The notes under the pieces were generated by a model. That model had not been told where the DNA came from, did not search any database, and saw only the letters and a program-made list of their open reading frames with translations. Shown here one piece after another: positions 7,870 through 16,392 of a stretch of 64,000 nucleotides of DNA. How positions within the stretch are numbered: position 1 is the stretch's first letter; every line of letters starts with the position of its first letter. Source of the DNA: Pseudomonadota bacterium (lineage in GTDB: Bacteria > Pseudomonadota > Gammaproteobacteria > Burkholderiales > Burkholderiaceae_F); contig JAEZVV010000100.1 of the NCBI GenBank assembly GCA_023443095.1, positions 6,351-70,350 of the forward strand, given 5' to 3'. The position numbers and the translations under genes are program-made.

Positions 7870-9027
7870 TCAGTCGCCAAGCAGCTCGAACTCGCCCAAG
7901 GGCTGGGGCTTGCCGTTGAGCAGCAGTTCGACGGCATGGCGCCCGGGGTAATGCTTGCGGGTCGTCATCGGTGCGAGCGAGACGGTTTTCCGCAAAGCGA
8001 CGCGGGCGCCCGGAGCCAGCTCGATCCGCTTGAGCTTGAAGACCTTGGGCGAGGCGCGCCCGCTCGCCTTGACGAAGAACACCCGGAAATCGACCAGCAC
8101 CGACTGGCTGCGGCCGGTGGCGTTGTGCAGCTCGAACTCGATGGCAACAGCCCGCCCCGGCGCGACCCGCGGCGGCGAGATCCGGACCGCCCGCAGGCTC
8201 AGCTCGGCCGCACCGCCAAAGCCCAGAACTTCGAGCGCGCCGGCTTCGCCGCGCTTGACCGCCGAACGCAGGGCGTGGCGGACCAGCCAGCGGCGCTCGG
8301 GGCTGGCGCCATCCAGCCAGCGGCGCGCGGTCTCGGCGAGCAGCTGCGGATGGTCCTTGCCGATGTCGTTGAGGTTGTTCGCCACCGAACGCCGCACGTA
8401 GAGCTCGGGGTCGTCCTTGAGGCGCTCGAGCAGTTCGAGCACCGGCCGCGGATCGTTCTGGAAACGGCGCAGGCGGGCCGCCCACGGCAGGCGCGGACGG
8501 GTGCCTTCGGACACCAGCCGCCGCACGTGCGGGCTGGGGTCGGTCACCCATTCGTGCAGGCGCGCCAGGCTGGCCTCGGGATAGGCCTCGATGAAAGGGC
8601 GGATGCTGAACTCGGCGGTGAAGCGCTGGGTCAGCTGGTGCAGGGCCCGCATCGAAGGCTCGAAATGCCCCAACCCGTGCTGCGCCACCAGTTCCACATG
8701 CGGCAGGTAGAAAAACGGTGCCATGCCGTTCGGCTCGGTCTCGAGCCTGGGACCGAGCGAAGCGAGCAGGATCTCGAGCGCGCCCTCGTACGAGGGCGGC
8801 AGGTGGCGGCGCAGGACCTGGGCGAGATGGCGCCCGCGCGCCATCAGATCGAGCGGCTCGAAACCTTCCAGTGCCTGCTCGACGAAGGCCGCGCGCGGAA
8901 AGCCGGGGTGGACGGCGGTGATCGCGGCGGCGATCCGCGCCGGAATTTCGGCGCCGAATCGGTTCTTGAGGGGTTCGGCCAAGGCTGTCCTTCTCGGTGC
9001 GGCGGCCTGGCTGCCGCCGGCCGCCAC
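7870..9027 (-). CDS. AlkC-like DNA alkylation-repair glycosylase with C-terminal Ig-like region
   Basis: AlkC enzymes excise alkylated bases such as 3-methyladenine and 3-methylcytosine by wrapping DNA in HEAT-like repeats. The N-terminal 260 residues show helical repeats with VRRLVSEGTRPRLPW and VRRSVANNLNDIGKDHP, typical of the family. After about 280 the sequence becomes beta-rich (ISPPRVAPGRAVAIEFELHN, LVDFRVFFVKASG), matching the Ig-like domain known on the larger AlkC subtype. The annotated start at 9027 gives 385 residues. A TTG at 8982 in front of AEPLKNRF is an alternative that removes a low-complexity head. It is convergent with the kinase gene, 12 bases apart. Confidence 0.85.
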   Translation of the reverse strand: MAAGGSQAAAPRRTALAEPLKNRFGAEIPARIAAAITAVHPGFPRAAFVEQALEGFEPLDLMARGRHLAQVLRRHLPPSYEGALEILLASLGPRLETEPNGMAPFFYLPHVELVAQHGLGHFEPSMRALHQLTQRFTAEFSIRPFIEAYPEASLARLHEWVTDPSPHVRRLVSEGTRPRLPWAARLRRFQNDPRPVLELLERLKDDPELYVRRSVANNLNDIGKDHPQLLAETARRWLDGASPERRWLVRHALRSAVKRGEAGALEVLGFGGAAELSLRAVRISPPRVAPGRAVAIEFELHNATGRSQSVLVDFRVFFVKASGRASPKVFKLKRIELAPGARVALRKTVSLAPMTTRKHYPGRHAVELLLNGKPQPLGEFELLGD

Positions 9028-9058
9028 GATAGCCGACCCGCTGCCCGCCAGCCGAGGC

Positions 9059-9625
9059 TCAGTTCAACGGGTGCAGCCACTGGTTCATGCGCTGGTGCAA
9101 GGTCTCACGCTGCTGTGGACTGAGCAAGGCGTCGATCTGGTCGGCCGCGTCGAGACCGATCTCCAGCCGCTGCGCATTCAGCTGCGAGAGCTTCTGGTAG
9201 GCGGCGCGCACTGCCGCGCGGTCGCGCGGCGCGGCCAGCGCATTGCGCAACGCAACCCGGGCGTCGTGGTCGGCGGAAGCCAGCTCGAGCCGGCGCTTGC
9301 GCGTCGCGTCGGCAATCGCCCGCACCTGGCTCGCCTGCGCGTCGGTGAGGTTGAGCCCGCGCAAGAGGCCGATCGGGTAGCCCGTGGCCCACCGTCCCAT
9401 GGCGTCGCCGCTGCCATAGCCGCCCATCATTCCCCAGTCTCGGCCGGGTGGCCCCATGCGGCCGTCCCAGCCGTACATCATTCCCGGGCCCATGCCTTCG
9501 TAGCCGGGGCCGCCCCCCATCATTCCCGGGCCCATGCCGTCATAACCGGGCCCGCCCTGGGCCTGGGCGGCAAGTCCGGCCAGCCCCAGCACCAGGGCAC
9601 CGCTCCATCGGATCAATGCCTTCAT
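9059..9625 (-). CDS. Spy/CpxP-like periplasmic protein with Gly/Met-rich repeat
   Basis: A secreted protein of about 188 residues with a signal peptide ending near AAQAQ. A Gly/Met/Tyr-rich stretch follows, in which GPGYDGMGPGMM recurs as GPGYEGMGPGMM. The helical C-terminal half has LTDAQASQVRAIADATRKRRLEL and LLSPQQRETLHQRMNQW, i.e. LTxxQ-like motifs of the Spy/CpxP/ZraP group (periplasmic chaperones or metal-stress sensors). The ATG at 9623-9625 is preferred to the adjoining GTG because the GGAGG box lies at proper spacing. The Met-rich part could bind Cu(I)/Ag(I), which is inference. The divergent neighbour is a VIT-type metal transporter. Confidence 0.8.
   Translation of the reverse strand: MKALIRWSGALVLGLAGLAAQAQGGPGYDGMGPGMMGGGPGYEGMGPGMMYGWDGRMGPPGRDWGMMGGYGSGDAMGRWATGYPIGLLRGLNLTDAQASQVRAIADATRKRRLELASADHDARVALRNALAAPRDRAAVRAAYQKLSQLNAQRLEIGLDAADQIDALLSPQQRETLHQRMNQWLHPLN
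9476..9557 (-). repeat. two tandem 42-base repeats inside the Spy-like gene
   Basis: Two near-identical copies (beginning at 9476 and 9518 on the forward strand) encode the 14-residue unit GPGY-D/E-GMGPGMM plus two residues. Differences are a few third-position or single-base changes. A direct coding tandem repeat, prone to copy-number change by slippage. Confidence 0.8.
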
Positions 9626-9745
9626 CACGCCTCCTTTGGCTCATTCCGCGGCGCGGCCACCATGGCCGCGCTCCTGGGCCAGACTAGGCTTGCTCCTGGA
9701 CTACGGCACCAACACCTACCCGAAGCGTGCGACAGGAGACTGGCC

Positions 9746-10450
9746 ATGACATCCGACTCCGAAGCTGGCGCCAGCCCCTGGGCGCGGTTCAAGGCCTCGA
9801 TGCAGGCCTCCTTCGGCGAAATCGTTTTCGGCATGGAAGATGGCACGGTCTCGATCTTCGGCCTGGTATTCGGGCTGGCGATCACGGCGCAATCGGCCGA
9901 CCAGGTTCTTCTGGCGGGCGCTACCGGCGCGATCGCCGCGGCGGTGTCGATGGCGGCCGGCGTCTTCCTCGACTACCAATCCGAACGCGACCAGGTGCGG
10001 GTCGAGCGCAAGGCGCAAATCGCGGCGCTCAAGGCCGACCCGCAGGGAGCGATCGGGGCGGTGCTGGCGCGGCTGCAAGACGCCGGCCGGGCGCCGGCCA
10101 CGCTCGCGGCGCTGCGCCGCGACCTCGAAGAAAAGCCCGATCGCGCCCTCGTTCTCGCCGGCGCACGCTCGGCGCCGGAAGAATCGCGCGGCGCTCTGGT
10201 GGCGCATTCGGCGTGGATGTTTGTCTCCGACCTGATCGCGGGCCTGACGCCGGTCCTGCCGTTTGCCTTCCTGCCCACCGAAAGCGCCCGCATCGCCTCG
10301 CTCATCCTCACCACCGGCCTGCTGGTCCTGCTCGGCGTGGGCAGGGCGCGGATCGGCGAACGGCCGGTGCTGCCGACCGTGTTGCAGACCGTGACGGTGG
10401 CCGGCGCCGCCGGCATCGCCGGCGTAGTGATAGCCCGCACCCTGGCTTAG
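9746..10450 (+). CDS. VIT1/CCC1-family metal transporter-like membrane protein
   Basis: A 234-residue membrane protein. The N-terminal FGEIVFGMEDGTVSIFGLVFGLA, followed by AISMAAG-like VSMAAGVFLDYQSE, is the VIT family pattern in which the first two helices carry metal-binding acidic and methionine residues. A cytosolic helical region (about 85-150) precedes further helices (WMFVSDLIAGLTPVLPFAF and two more). VIT/CCC1 proteins export Fe2+ or Mn2+ from the cytoplasm. ATG 9746 follows GGAGA. It is divergent from the Spy-like gene and 97 bases before the protease gene. Substrate is not certain. Confidence 0.82.
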   Translation: MTSDSEAGASPWARFKASMQASFGEIVFGMEDGTVSIFGLVFGLAITAQSADQVLLAGATGAIAAAVSMAAGVFLDYQSERDQVRVERKAQIAALKADPQGAIGAVLARLQDAGRAPATLAALRRDLEEKPDRALVLAGARSAPEESRGALVAHSAWMFVSDLIAGLTPVLPFAFLPTESARIASLILTTGLLVLLGVGRARIGERPVLPTVLQTVTVAGAAGIAGVVIARTLA

Positions 10451-10457
10451 AACCGCT

Positions 10458-10473
10458 TTAAGCGGCGCTTAAG
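10458..10473 (+). promoter_or_regulatory. TTAAG-N6-TTAAG box before degP
   Basis: TTAAG occurs at 10458 and again at 10469, an 11-base period, about 80 bases upstream of the protease start. This direct-repeat layout resembles boxes bound by PmrA/QseB-type OmpR regulators. The same stretch is also an inverted repeat (TTAAGCG-G-CGCTTAA). A regulator of that class is encoded at 5043-5702. Confidence 0.5.
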
Positions 10474-10547
10474 TCTGGCTCTCCATCATTCGCTCCAATC
10501 AAGGGCCAAGCGCCCCACACGAACAACCGGACTGGAGACCTTAACGA

Positions 10548-11999
10548 ATGACGAAGACGCGATTCCTGAAGCCGACCCTGGCTGCCGCAGCCGTGACGCT
10601 GGCCTTTGTCGCCGGCTATCAGGCTCAGCTTCCGGGGGTGACCGAAGCCATCGCTGCACCCGCCACCAACGCCGCCGCGGCCAGCCTCGCCAACCCCGCG
10701 CAACTGCCTGACTTTTCCGCGCTGGTCGAAGCCAACGGTAAGGCCGTGGTGAACATCGCCGTCATCCGCCGCGCCCAGCAGACGCCGGCCGCGTTCGGCG
10801 AAGACCAGCTCGAGATGCTGCGCCGCTTCGGCATTCCGGTGCCCAACGGCCGCCGCGGCTTCCCCGGCGCCGCGCCCGAGTCGCGCGGCGTGGGTTCGGG
10901 CTTCATCATCGACAAGAGCGGCCTGATCCTGACCAACGCCCACGTCGTCGACGGCGCCACCGAACTGACGGTGCGCCTGTCCGACAAGCGCGAGTTCAAG
11001 GGCAAGGTGATCGGCGCCGACAAGATGACCGACGTCGCCGTGGTCAAGATCGAAGGCAAGGACCTGCCCTCGCTCAAGATCGGCGACAGCAACAAGCTCA
11101 AGGTCGGCGAATGGGTGGCCGCGATCGGCTCGCCCTTCGGCCTCGAGAGCACGGTGACCGCAGGCATCGTTTCGGCTAAGAGCCGCAGCCTGCCGGACGA
11201 CCAGTTCGTTCCCTTCATCCAGACCGACGTCGCGGTCAACCCCGGCAACTCGGGCGGCCCGCTGTTCAACATGGACGGCGAAGTGGTCGGCATCAATTCG
11301 CAGATCTTCTCCACCAGCGGCGGCTTCATGGGCCTGTCGTTCGCAATCCCGATCGACCTCGCGATCAAGATCAAGGACCAGCTGGTCAAGGACGGCAAGG
11401 TCACCCGCGGCCGCATGGGCGTGGGCGTGCAGGGCATGAACCAGCAGCTCGCCGAGAGTTTCGGCCTGTCCAAGCCTGCCGGTGCCCTGGTGAGCAAAGT
11501 CGAGCCCGATGCGCCCGCAGCCAAGGCCGGCCTGCGCGAAGGCGACGTCATTACCGAATTCAACGGCAAGCCGGTGGTGGACTCGGCCGACCTGCCCGTG
11601 CTGGTGGCTGGCACCGCGCCTGGCACCAAGGTCGAGATGAAGGTCTGGCGCGACCGCGCCGAAAAGACGCTGGCCATCACCATCGGCGAACTGGCGGGCG
11701 AAAAGGCCGCGGTCGCCAAGGCCGACGCCCAACCGCAGGGCAAGCTCGGCGTGGCCGTGCGCCCGCTCAGCCCGCAGGAAGCCAAGCAGCTCGGCTCCGA
11801 AGGCATGCTGGTGCAGGAAGCCGGCGGTGCCGCGGCCAAGGCCGGCATCCGCCCGGGTGACGTGATCGTTTCGGTCAACGGCAAGCCGATGAAGTCGATC
11901 GACGATCTGCGCCAGCAGGTCAACAACGCCAAAGGCACGCTCGCGGTCTTGATCGAGCGCCAAGGCGGCCGCATCTTCGTACCGGTGACCCTGGGTTAA
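10548..11999 (+). CDS. degP: DegP/MucD-type periplasmic serine protease with two PDZ domains
   Basis: Periplasmic HtrA-family protease/chaperone for misfolded envelope proteins, 483 residues as in the family. An N-terminal hydrophobic signal segment (about 8-25) leads to the trypsin-like domain with catalytic H132 (TNAHVVDG), D162 (TDVAVVKI) and S235 (GNSGGPLF). Two PDZ domains follow, each with the GLREGDVIT / GIRPGDVIV pattern. A strong terminator lies 50 bases after the stop, and a TTAAG repeat box lies upstream, so it is probably a monocistronic stress gene. Its closeness to the two-component system fits control by envelope stress. Confidence 0.95.
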   Translation: MTKTRFLKPTLAAAAVTLAFVAGYQAQLPGVTEAIAAPATNAAAASLANPAQLPDFSALVEANGKAVVNIAVIRRAQQTPAAFGEDQLEMLRRFGIPVPNGRRGFPGAAPESRGVGSGFIIDKSGLILTNAHVVDGATELTVRLSDKREFKGKVIGADKMTDVAVVKIEGKDLPSLKIGDSNKLKVGEWVAAIGSPFGLESTVTAGIVSAKSRSLPDDQFVPFIQTDVAVNPGNSGGPLFNMDGEVVGINSQIFSTSGGFMGLSFAIPIDLAIKIKDQLVKDGKVTRGRMGVGVQGMNQQLAESFGLSKPAGALVSKVEPDAPAAKAGLREGDVITEFNGKPVVDSADLPVLVAGTAPGTKVEMKVWRDRAEKTLAITIGELAGEKAAVAKADAQPQGKLGVAVRPLSPQEAKQLGSEGMLVQEAGGAAAKAGIRPGDVIVSVNGKPMKSIDDLRQQVNNAKGTLAVLIERQGGRIFVPVTLG

Positions 12000-12047
12000 G
12001 GCCCGATGTAACTCTTTCCTCCTGTCGGGGACTTCGGTCCTCGTTTC

Positions 12048-12080
12048 AAAAGGCGCCCCTCCCCCTGGCGCCTTTTTTTT
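12048..12080 (+). terminator. rho-independent terminator after degP
   Basis: A perfect 10-bp stem, AAAAGGCGCC with GGCGCCTTTT, and a 9-base C-rich loop, followed by an unbroken T run to 12080. Confidence 0.92.
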
Positions 12081-12208
12081 GTCCGCTCGTCGGCCCTCAC
12101 GGCCTTTCTTCATCAGGCAAGTTCGGGCGAGCGTGCCCGCGATCCTCTCGCCGATCCCTTGCAGGCTCCGCCTCTCGCCCTTAGCGTGGGCGCAACCGGA
12201 GGGCTGCC

Positions 12209-13261
12209 ATGGACTGGCAAAAGCTGCTCGCTTGGGCTCTGGGCGTGGTGTTGCTCGGCCTGTATTTCCGTTCGATCTCGGTCGCCGCGCTGCTGGCGCA
12301 ACAGCGCAACGACGCAGTTCTGCGCGCGATCTCGTGGGCGGTGCGGGTAGCGCTGACGCCGCGGCGCGGCGCGAGCTACGAGGTGATTCAGTCGCGCATG
12401 GACTGGTTCATGCCCTTGCAGGTCCTGCTCACGGTCGTGACCTGGTTTGCCTGGCTGACTCTCGCTTTTTCCTGCTTCTACTGGGCCAGCGGCAGCGTCG
12501 ACACCTTGGCCGAAGCGCTGGTCGCGAGCGGTTCAGCACTCTCGACGCTGGGCTTCTTCACCCCGGACGCCGCAGCCGGACGCTGGCTCGCGATTGCCGA
12601 AGGCATGCTGGGCCTGGTGGCGGTGGTCTATCTCTTCACCTTCGTGCCGGGTTTCCTGTCGACCCTGCAGCAGCGGTCCGAATATGTGGGATGGATCGCC
12701 GCCCGCGCCGGCCAGCCGCTCAGCGCCGCCACCCTGCTGCGCTGGATGCACTTGCCAGGCGCTGCTGCCGGCGTGCCCGCGCTGTGGTCCAGCAGCGAGC
12801 AATGGTTCCGCTTGCTGGCGATGACGCATTCGACCGCACCCGAGCTGATGTACATGCCGTCGTTTCTGCGCGGTCATTGGTGGACCGCCACTGCCGGCAC
12901 CCTGCTCGAGGCGGCCGCCTTCTCGAGCGCGGCCCTGCAGGAACAACACTCGAGCGACGCCCGCATTGCCTTGCAGGTCGGCAGCAAGGCCCTCACCACT
13001 CTGGCCGATGCGCTGAAGGCGAGGCTGGCTGCGCCCGGATCGGTGCCACCGGCAAGGCCGACGCTGGATGCCCAGTTCGACGCCCTGTGGGATCAGCTCG
13101 CCGCCAGCGGAGCCCCGTTGACGGCCGACCGCGAACCCGCCCGCCACCGATGGCACGCCTTGCGCAGCAAGTGGGCACCCGCGCTGGCAGCGATCGCCGC
13201 CGCCGTCGGCGCGCCATCGGGGCTGGGGCTGGAGCCTCCGGAGCGCCCGCTCCGGGGGTGA
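12209..13261 (+). CDS. channel-like membrane protein of unknown function
   Basis: A 350-residue protein I cannot place in a named family. Hydrophobic segments lie at about 5-20, 67-91 and 126-150, with a re-entrant-looking stretch between the last two containing LSTLGFFTP (111-119). That arrangement, helix-pore loop-helix, is like the M1-P-M2 core of two-helix potassium channels, whose filter is T-V/I-G-Y/F-G; here the last position is F rather than G, so selectivity would be altered. The C-terminal 180 residues are soluble, with Ala-rich helices. It begins 128 bases after the degP terminator and precedes the acid-resistance genes by 137 bases. Confidence 0.6.
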   Translation: MDWQKLLAWALGVVLLGLYFRSISVAALLAQQRNDAVLRAISWAVRVALTPRRGASYEVIQSRMDWFMPLQVLLTVVTWFAWLTLAFSCFYWASGSVDTLAEALVASGSALSTLGFFTPDAAAGRWLAIAEGMLGLVAVVYLFTFVPGFLSTLQQRSEYVGWIAARAGQPLSAATLLRWMHLPGAAAGVPALWSSSEQWFRLLAMTHSTAPELMYMPSFLRGHWWTATAGTLLEAAAFSSAALQEQHSSDARIALQVGSKALTTLADALKARLAAPGSVPPARPTLDAQFDALWDQLAASGAPLTADREPARHRWHALRSKWAPALAAIAAAVGAPSGLGLEPPERPLRG

Positions 13262-13398
13262 GGCCATCGCATAGGGACACCCAGTCCGGGCGGAACCGTC
13301 ATCGCAACCCACCCTCAGCGCGGACAGTATCGGCAGCTCGCAGCGAGCCGATGGCAGACGCTCTGCGCACAATCCCCTTTCCAGCTGACGAGGACACC

Positions 13399-14781
13399 AT
13401 GGCCACCACCCCTTCTCCGCTCGATTCCCGCTTTGGCTCCGCCGCCATGGCACAAGTGGCCGGCGCCACGACCTTCCCGCAAAACGAAATGCGCGAGGAC
13501 GTCGCCTACCAGATCATCAGCGACGAGCTCTTCCTCGACGGCAACGCCCGCCAGAACCTCGCCACCTTCTGCCAGACCTGGGACGACGACAACGTCCACA
13601 AGCTGATGGACCAGGCGATCAACAAGAACTGGATCGACAAGGAGGAGTACCCGCAGAGCGCGGCGATCGACCTGCGCTGCGTGAACATGGTGGCCGACCT
13701 CTGGAACGCGCCCAAGCCGGCCGGCGGCCAAGCCACCGGGACCAACACCATCGGCTCTTCGGAAGCCTGCATGCTGGGCGGGATGGCGATGAAATGGCGC
13801 TGGCGCGCCAAGCGCCAGACGCAGGGCAAGCCGGCCGACAAGCCCAACTTCGTGTGTGGCCCGGTGCAGGTCTGCTGGCACAAGTTCGCCCGTTACTGGG
13901 ACGTGGAGATCCGCGAGATCCCGATGGAGCCGGGCAACCTCTTCATGGACCCCAAGCGGATGGTCGCCGCCTGCGACGAAAACACCATCGGCGTGGTGCC
14001 GACTTTCGGCGTGACCTACACCGGCAACTACGAAATGCCGCTGCCGCTGCACGACGCCCTCGACCAGCTGCAGAAGGACAAGGGGCTCGACATCGACATG
14101 CACATCGATGCCGCCAGCGGCGGCTTCCTGGCCCCCTTCACCGCGCCCGAGATCGTGTGGGACTTCCGCCTGCCGCGCGTCAAGTCGATCAGCGCCTCCG
14201 GCCACAAATACGGCCTCGCGCCGCTGGGCTGCGGCTGGGTCATCTGGCGCGACGCGGCCGCACTGCCGGACGACCTGGTGTTCAAGGTCGACTACCTCGG
14301 CGGCTCGATCGGCACCTTCGCGATCAACTTCTCCCGTCCCGCCGGCCAGGTGATCGCGCAGTATTACGAGTTTCTGCGCCTGGGCCGCGACGGTTACGCC
14401 AAGGTCCAGGGCGCGGCCTACCAGGTGGCAGCCTACCTGGCCAAGGAAATCGCGCCGCTCGGGCCTTACGAGTTCATCTGCACCGGCGACCCCAAGACCG
14501 GCATCCCGGCGGTGTGTTTCCGCATCAAGCCGGGCGCCAACCCCGGCTACACCTTGTACGACGTCTCCGAGCGCCTGCGATTGCGCGGCTGGCAGGTGCC
14601 GGCCTTCGCCCTGAACGGCGGCGCGGCCGACATCACGGTGATGCGGGTGATGTGCCGCCGCGGCTTCGAGATGGACTTCGCCAGCCTTCTGATGCAGGAC
14701 TTCAAGGCCGCGCTGGCCTATCTCAAGGCCCACCCGAGCGTAGGCGGGAGCGCGAGCGCCGCCGGCTTCCACCACACCTGA
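13399..14781 (+). CDS. gadB: glutamate decarboxylase
   Basis: PLP-dependent decarboxylation of glutamate to GABA, consuming a cytoplasmic proton; core of acid resistance system 2. The protein has 460 residues (E. coli GadB 466). PLP-lysine is K270 in SISASGHKYG; D237 in DMHIDAASGG contacts the cofactor ring. The C-terminus ends FHHT, keeping the terminal His-Thr that in E. coli plugs the active site at neutral pH. The ATG at 13399 follows GAGGA; an in-frame ATG at 13351 is possible. The frame is open far upstream but that part overlaps the channel-like gene and is not coding. First gene of a run ending at 19609. Confidence 0.96.
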   Translation: MATTPSPLDSRFGSAAMAQVAGATTFPQNEMREDVAYQIISDELFLDGNARQNLATFCQTWDDDNVHKLMDQAINKNWIDKEEYPQSAAIDLRCVNMVADLWNAPKPAGGQATGTNTIGSSEACMLGGMAMKWRWRAKRQTQGKPADKPNFVCGPVQVCWHKFARYWDVEIREIPMEPGNLFMDPKRMVAACDENTIGVVPTFGVTYTGNYEMPLPLHDALDQLQKDKGLDIDMHIDAASGGFLAPFTAPEIVWDFRLPRVKSISASGHKYGLAPLGCGWVIWRDAAALPDDLVFKVDYLGGSIGTFAINFSRPAGQVIAQYYEFLRLGRDGYAKVQGAAYQVAAYLAKEIAPLGPYEFICTGDPKTGIPAVCFRIKPGANPGYTLYDVSERLRLRGWQVPAFALNGGAADITVMRVMCRRGFEMDFASLLMQDFKAALAYLKAHPSVGGSASAAGFHHT

Positions 14782-14846
14782 GCCGATCTGGCGCCCACAG
14801 CCCGGCCGCCTCCGCGGCCGGCCCAACCCAGGCCTAGGGAGCGACC

Positions 14847-16382
14847 ATGTCCAGCCCAAACCAATCGAGCTTCGCCAAGAAAGCCACGCTGAGCGTCATC
14901 ACCCTCGCCATCATGAACGTGACCGCCGTGGTCAGCCTGCGCGGCCTGCCGGCCGAGGCCGAATACGGTCTGACCTCGATCTTCTACTACCTGTTCGCCG
15001 CAGTTTTCTTCCTGATCCCGGTGTCGATCGTCGCTGCCGAACTGGCCACGGCCTGGCCGCAGAAAGGCGGCGTGTTCCGCTGGGTGGGCGAGGCCTTCGG
15101 ACCGCGCTGGGGCTTCGTCGCCATCTTCCTGCTGTGGGTCGAGTCGACGATCTGGTTCCCGACCGTGCTTACCTTCGCCTGGGTTTCGCTGGCCTTCATC
15201 GGCCCCAACCAGAAATGGGACGAGGCGCTCGCCGGCAACAGCGTCTACACCATCGTCGCCGTGCTGGTGGTCTACTGGGGCGCAACTCTGGTCACTCTGC
15301 GCGGTGTCAAAGCCTCGTCGACGATCAGCAAATGGGGGGGGCTGATCGGAACCATCATCCCGGCCGCCATCCTGATCCTGCTCGGGCTGATTTACATGGC
15401 CTCGGGCCGGCCACTGCAGATCGAGATGGGCTGGGACAAGCTGATCCCCGACTTCAGCAACTTCAACAATCTGGTTCTGGCGGCGAGCATCTTCCTCTTC
15501 TACGCCGGCATGGAAATGAACTCGATCCATGTGAAGGAGATCGACAATCCGACCCGCAACTATCCGATCGCGATCCTGATCTCCTCGCTGATGACGGTGG
15601 TGATCTTCGTGCTCGGCACGCTCGCCATCGGCATCATCGTTCCCAACAGCCAGATCAACCTCACCCAGAGCCTGCTGGTCGGCTACGACGATTTCTTCAG
15701 GCTCTACGGCATCCCGTGGATGGGCTCGGTGATCGCGATCGCCCTCTTTGCCGGCGTGATCGGCGGCGTGACGGTATGGGTGGCCGGCCCGTCGGCGGGT
15801 CTGGCCGTCGTCGGCCGCGCCGGCTATCTGCCGCCCTTCTTCCAGAAGCTCAACAAAAACGGCGTGGCCAGCAACATCCTGCTGGTCCAAGGCCTGGTGG
15901 TGACCTTCCTCGCCATCATGTTCGTGATCCTGCCGTCGGTACAGGCGGCCTACCAGATCCTCAGCCAGCTCACGGTCACGCTCTACCTGATCATGTACCT
16001 GCTGATGTTCTCGGCCGCGATCTATCTGCGCCACACCGAGCCCAAGACGCAGCGCCCCTACAGGGTGCCGGGCGGTGAAGCCGGGATGTGGATCTTCGCC
16101 GGCGCCGGCCTGGTCGGCGCCCTGATCGCCTTCGTCCTCTCCTTCGTCCCGCCGTCCCAGATTGCGGTCGGCAGCCCGACCACCTTCGTTGCCATCCTGA
16201 TCGCCGGCAACGTCTTTTTCGTCGTGGTTCCGCTCCTGATCTACGCCGCCCGCAAGCCGCACTGGACCACCGCCGACGGCACCAGCGACTTCGAACCCTT
16301 CGGCTGGCAGATCGAAGGCCGCCACCCGAGCCAGGTCCAGACCCAGGTCGGAGCGCCTCCCGCCAAAGCCGGCAAGCCCTGA
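14847..16382 (+). CDS. gadC: glutamate:GABA antiporter
   Basis: Inner-membrane APC-type antiporter exchanging external glutamate (or glutamine) for GABA made by GadB. The 511 residues match the family. Recognisable parts are FAKKATLSVITLAIMNVTAV, PAEAEYGLTSIFYYL at the first helices, and about twelve hydrophobic segments overall. The C-terminal tail after the last helix is hydrophilic and Pro-containing, the position of the pH-dependent plug in E. coli GadC. It sits 65 bases after gadB with a GGGAG ribosome site and 10 bases before glsA. Confidence 0.95.
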   Translation: MSSPNQSSFAKKATLSVITLAIMNVTAVVSLRGLPAEAEYGLTSIFYYLFAAVFFLIPVSIVAAELATAWPQKGGVFRWVGEAFGPRWGFVAIFLLWVESTIWFPTVLTFAWVSLAFIGPNQKWDEALAGNSVYTIVAVLVVYWGATLVTLRGVKASSTISKWGGLIGTIIPAAILILLGLIYMASGRPLQIEMGWDKLIPDFSNFNNLVLAASIFLFYAGMEMNSIHVKEIDNPTRNYPIAILISSLMTVVIFVLGTLAIGIIVPNSQINLTQSLLVGYDDFFRLYGIPWMGSVIAIALFAGVIGGVTVWVAGPSAGLAVVGRAGYLPPFFQKLNKNGVASNILLVQGLVVTFLAIMFVILPSVQAAYQILSQLTVTLYLIMYLLMFSAAIYLRHTEPKTQRPYRVPGGEAGMWIFAGAGLVGALIAFVLSFVPPSQIAVGSPTTFVAILIAGNVFFVVVPLLIYAARKPHWTTADGTSDFEPFGWQIEGRHPSQVQTQVGAPPAKAGKP

Positions 16383-16392
16383 AGGAGGAGTC

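Noticed and set aside
9476..9557. CRISPR-like repeats
   Set aside because: Only two copies, no unique spacers, and they are coding repeats inside a Spy-like gene.
10451..10480. Sigma-E type promoter (GAAC ... TCTGG) before degP
   Set aside because: The -35 lacks the AACTT core and the spacing is long; the TTAAG direct repeat explains the same bases better.
12079..13398. N-terminal extension of GadB
   Set aside because: The in-frame extension overlaps the channel-like gene in another frame, has Arg-rich shadow composition, and would double the family length.
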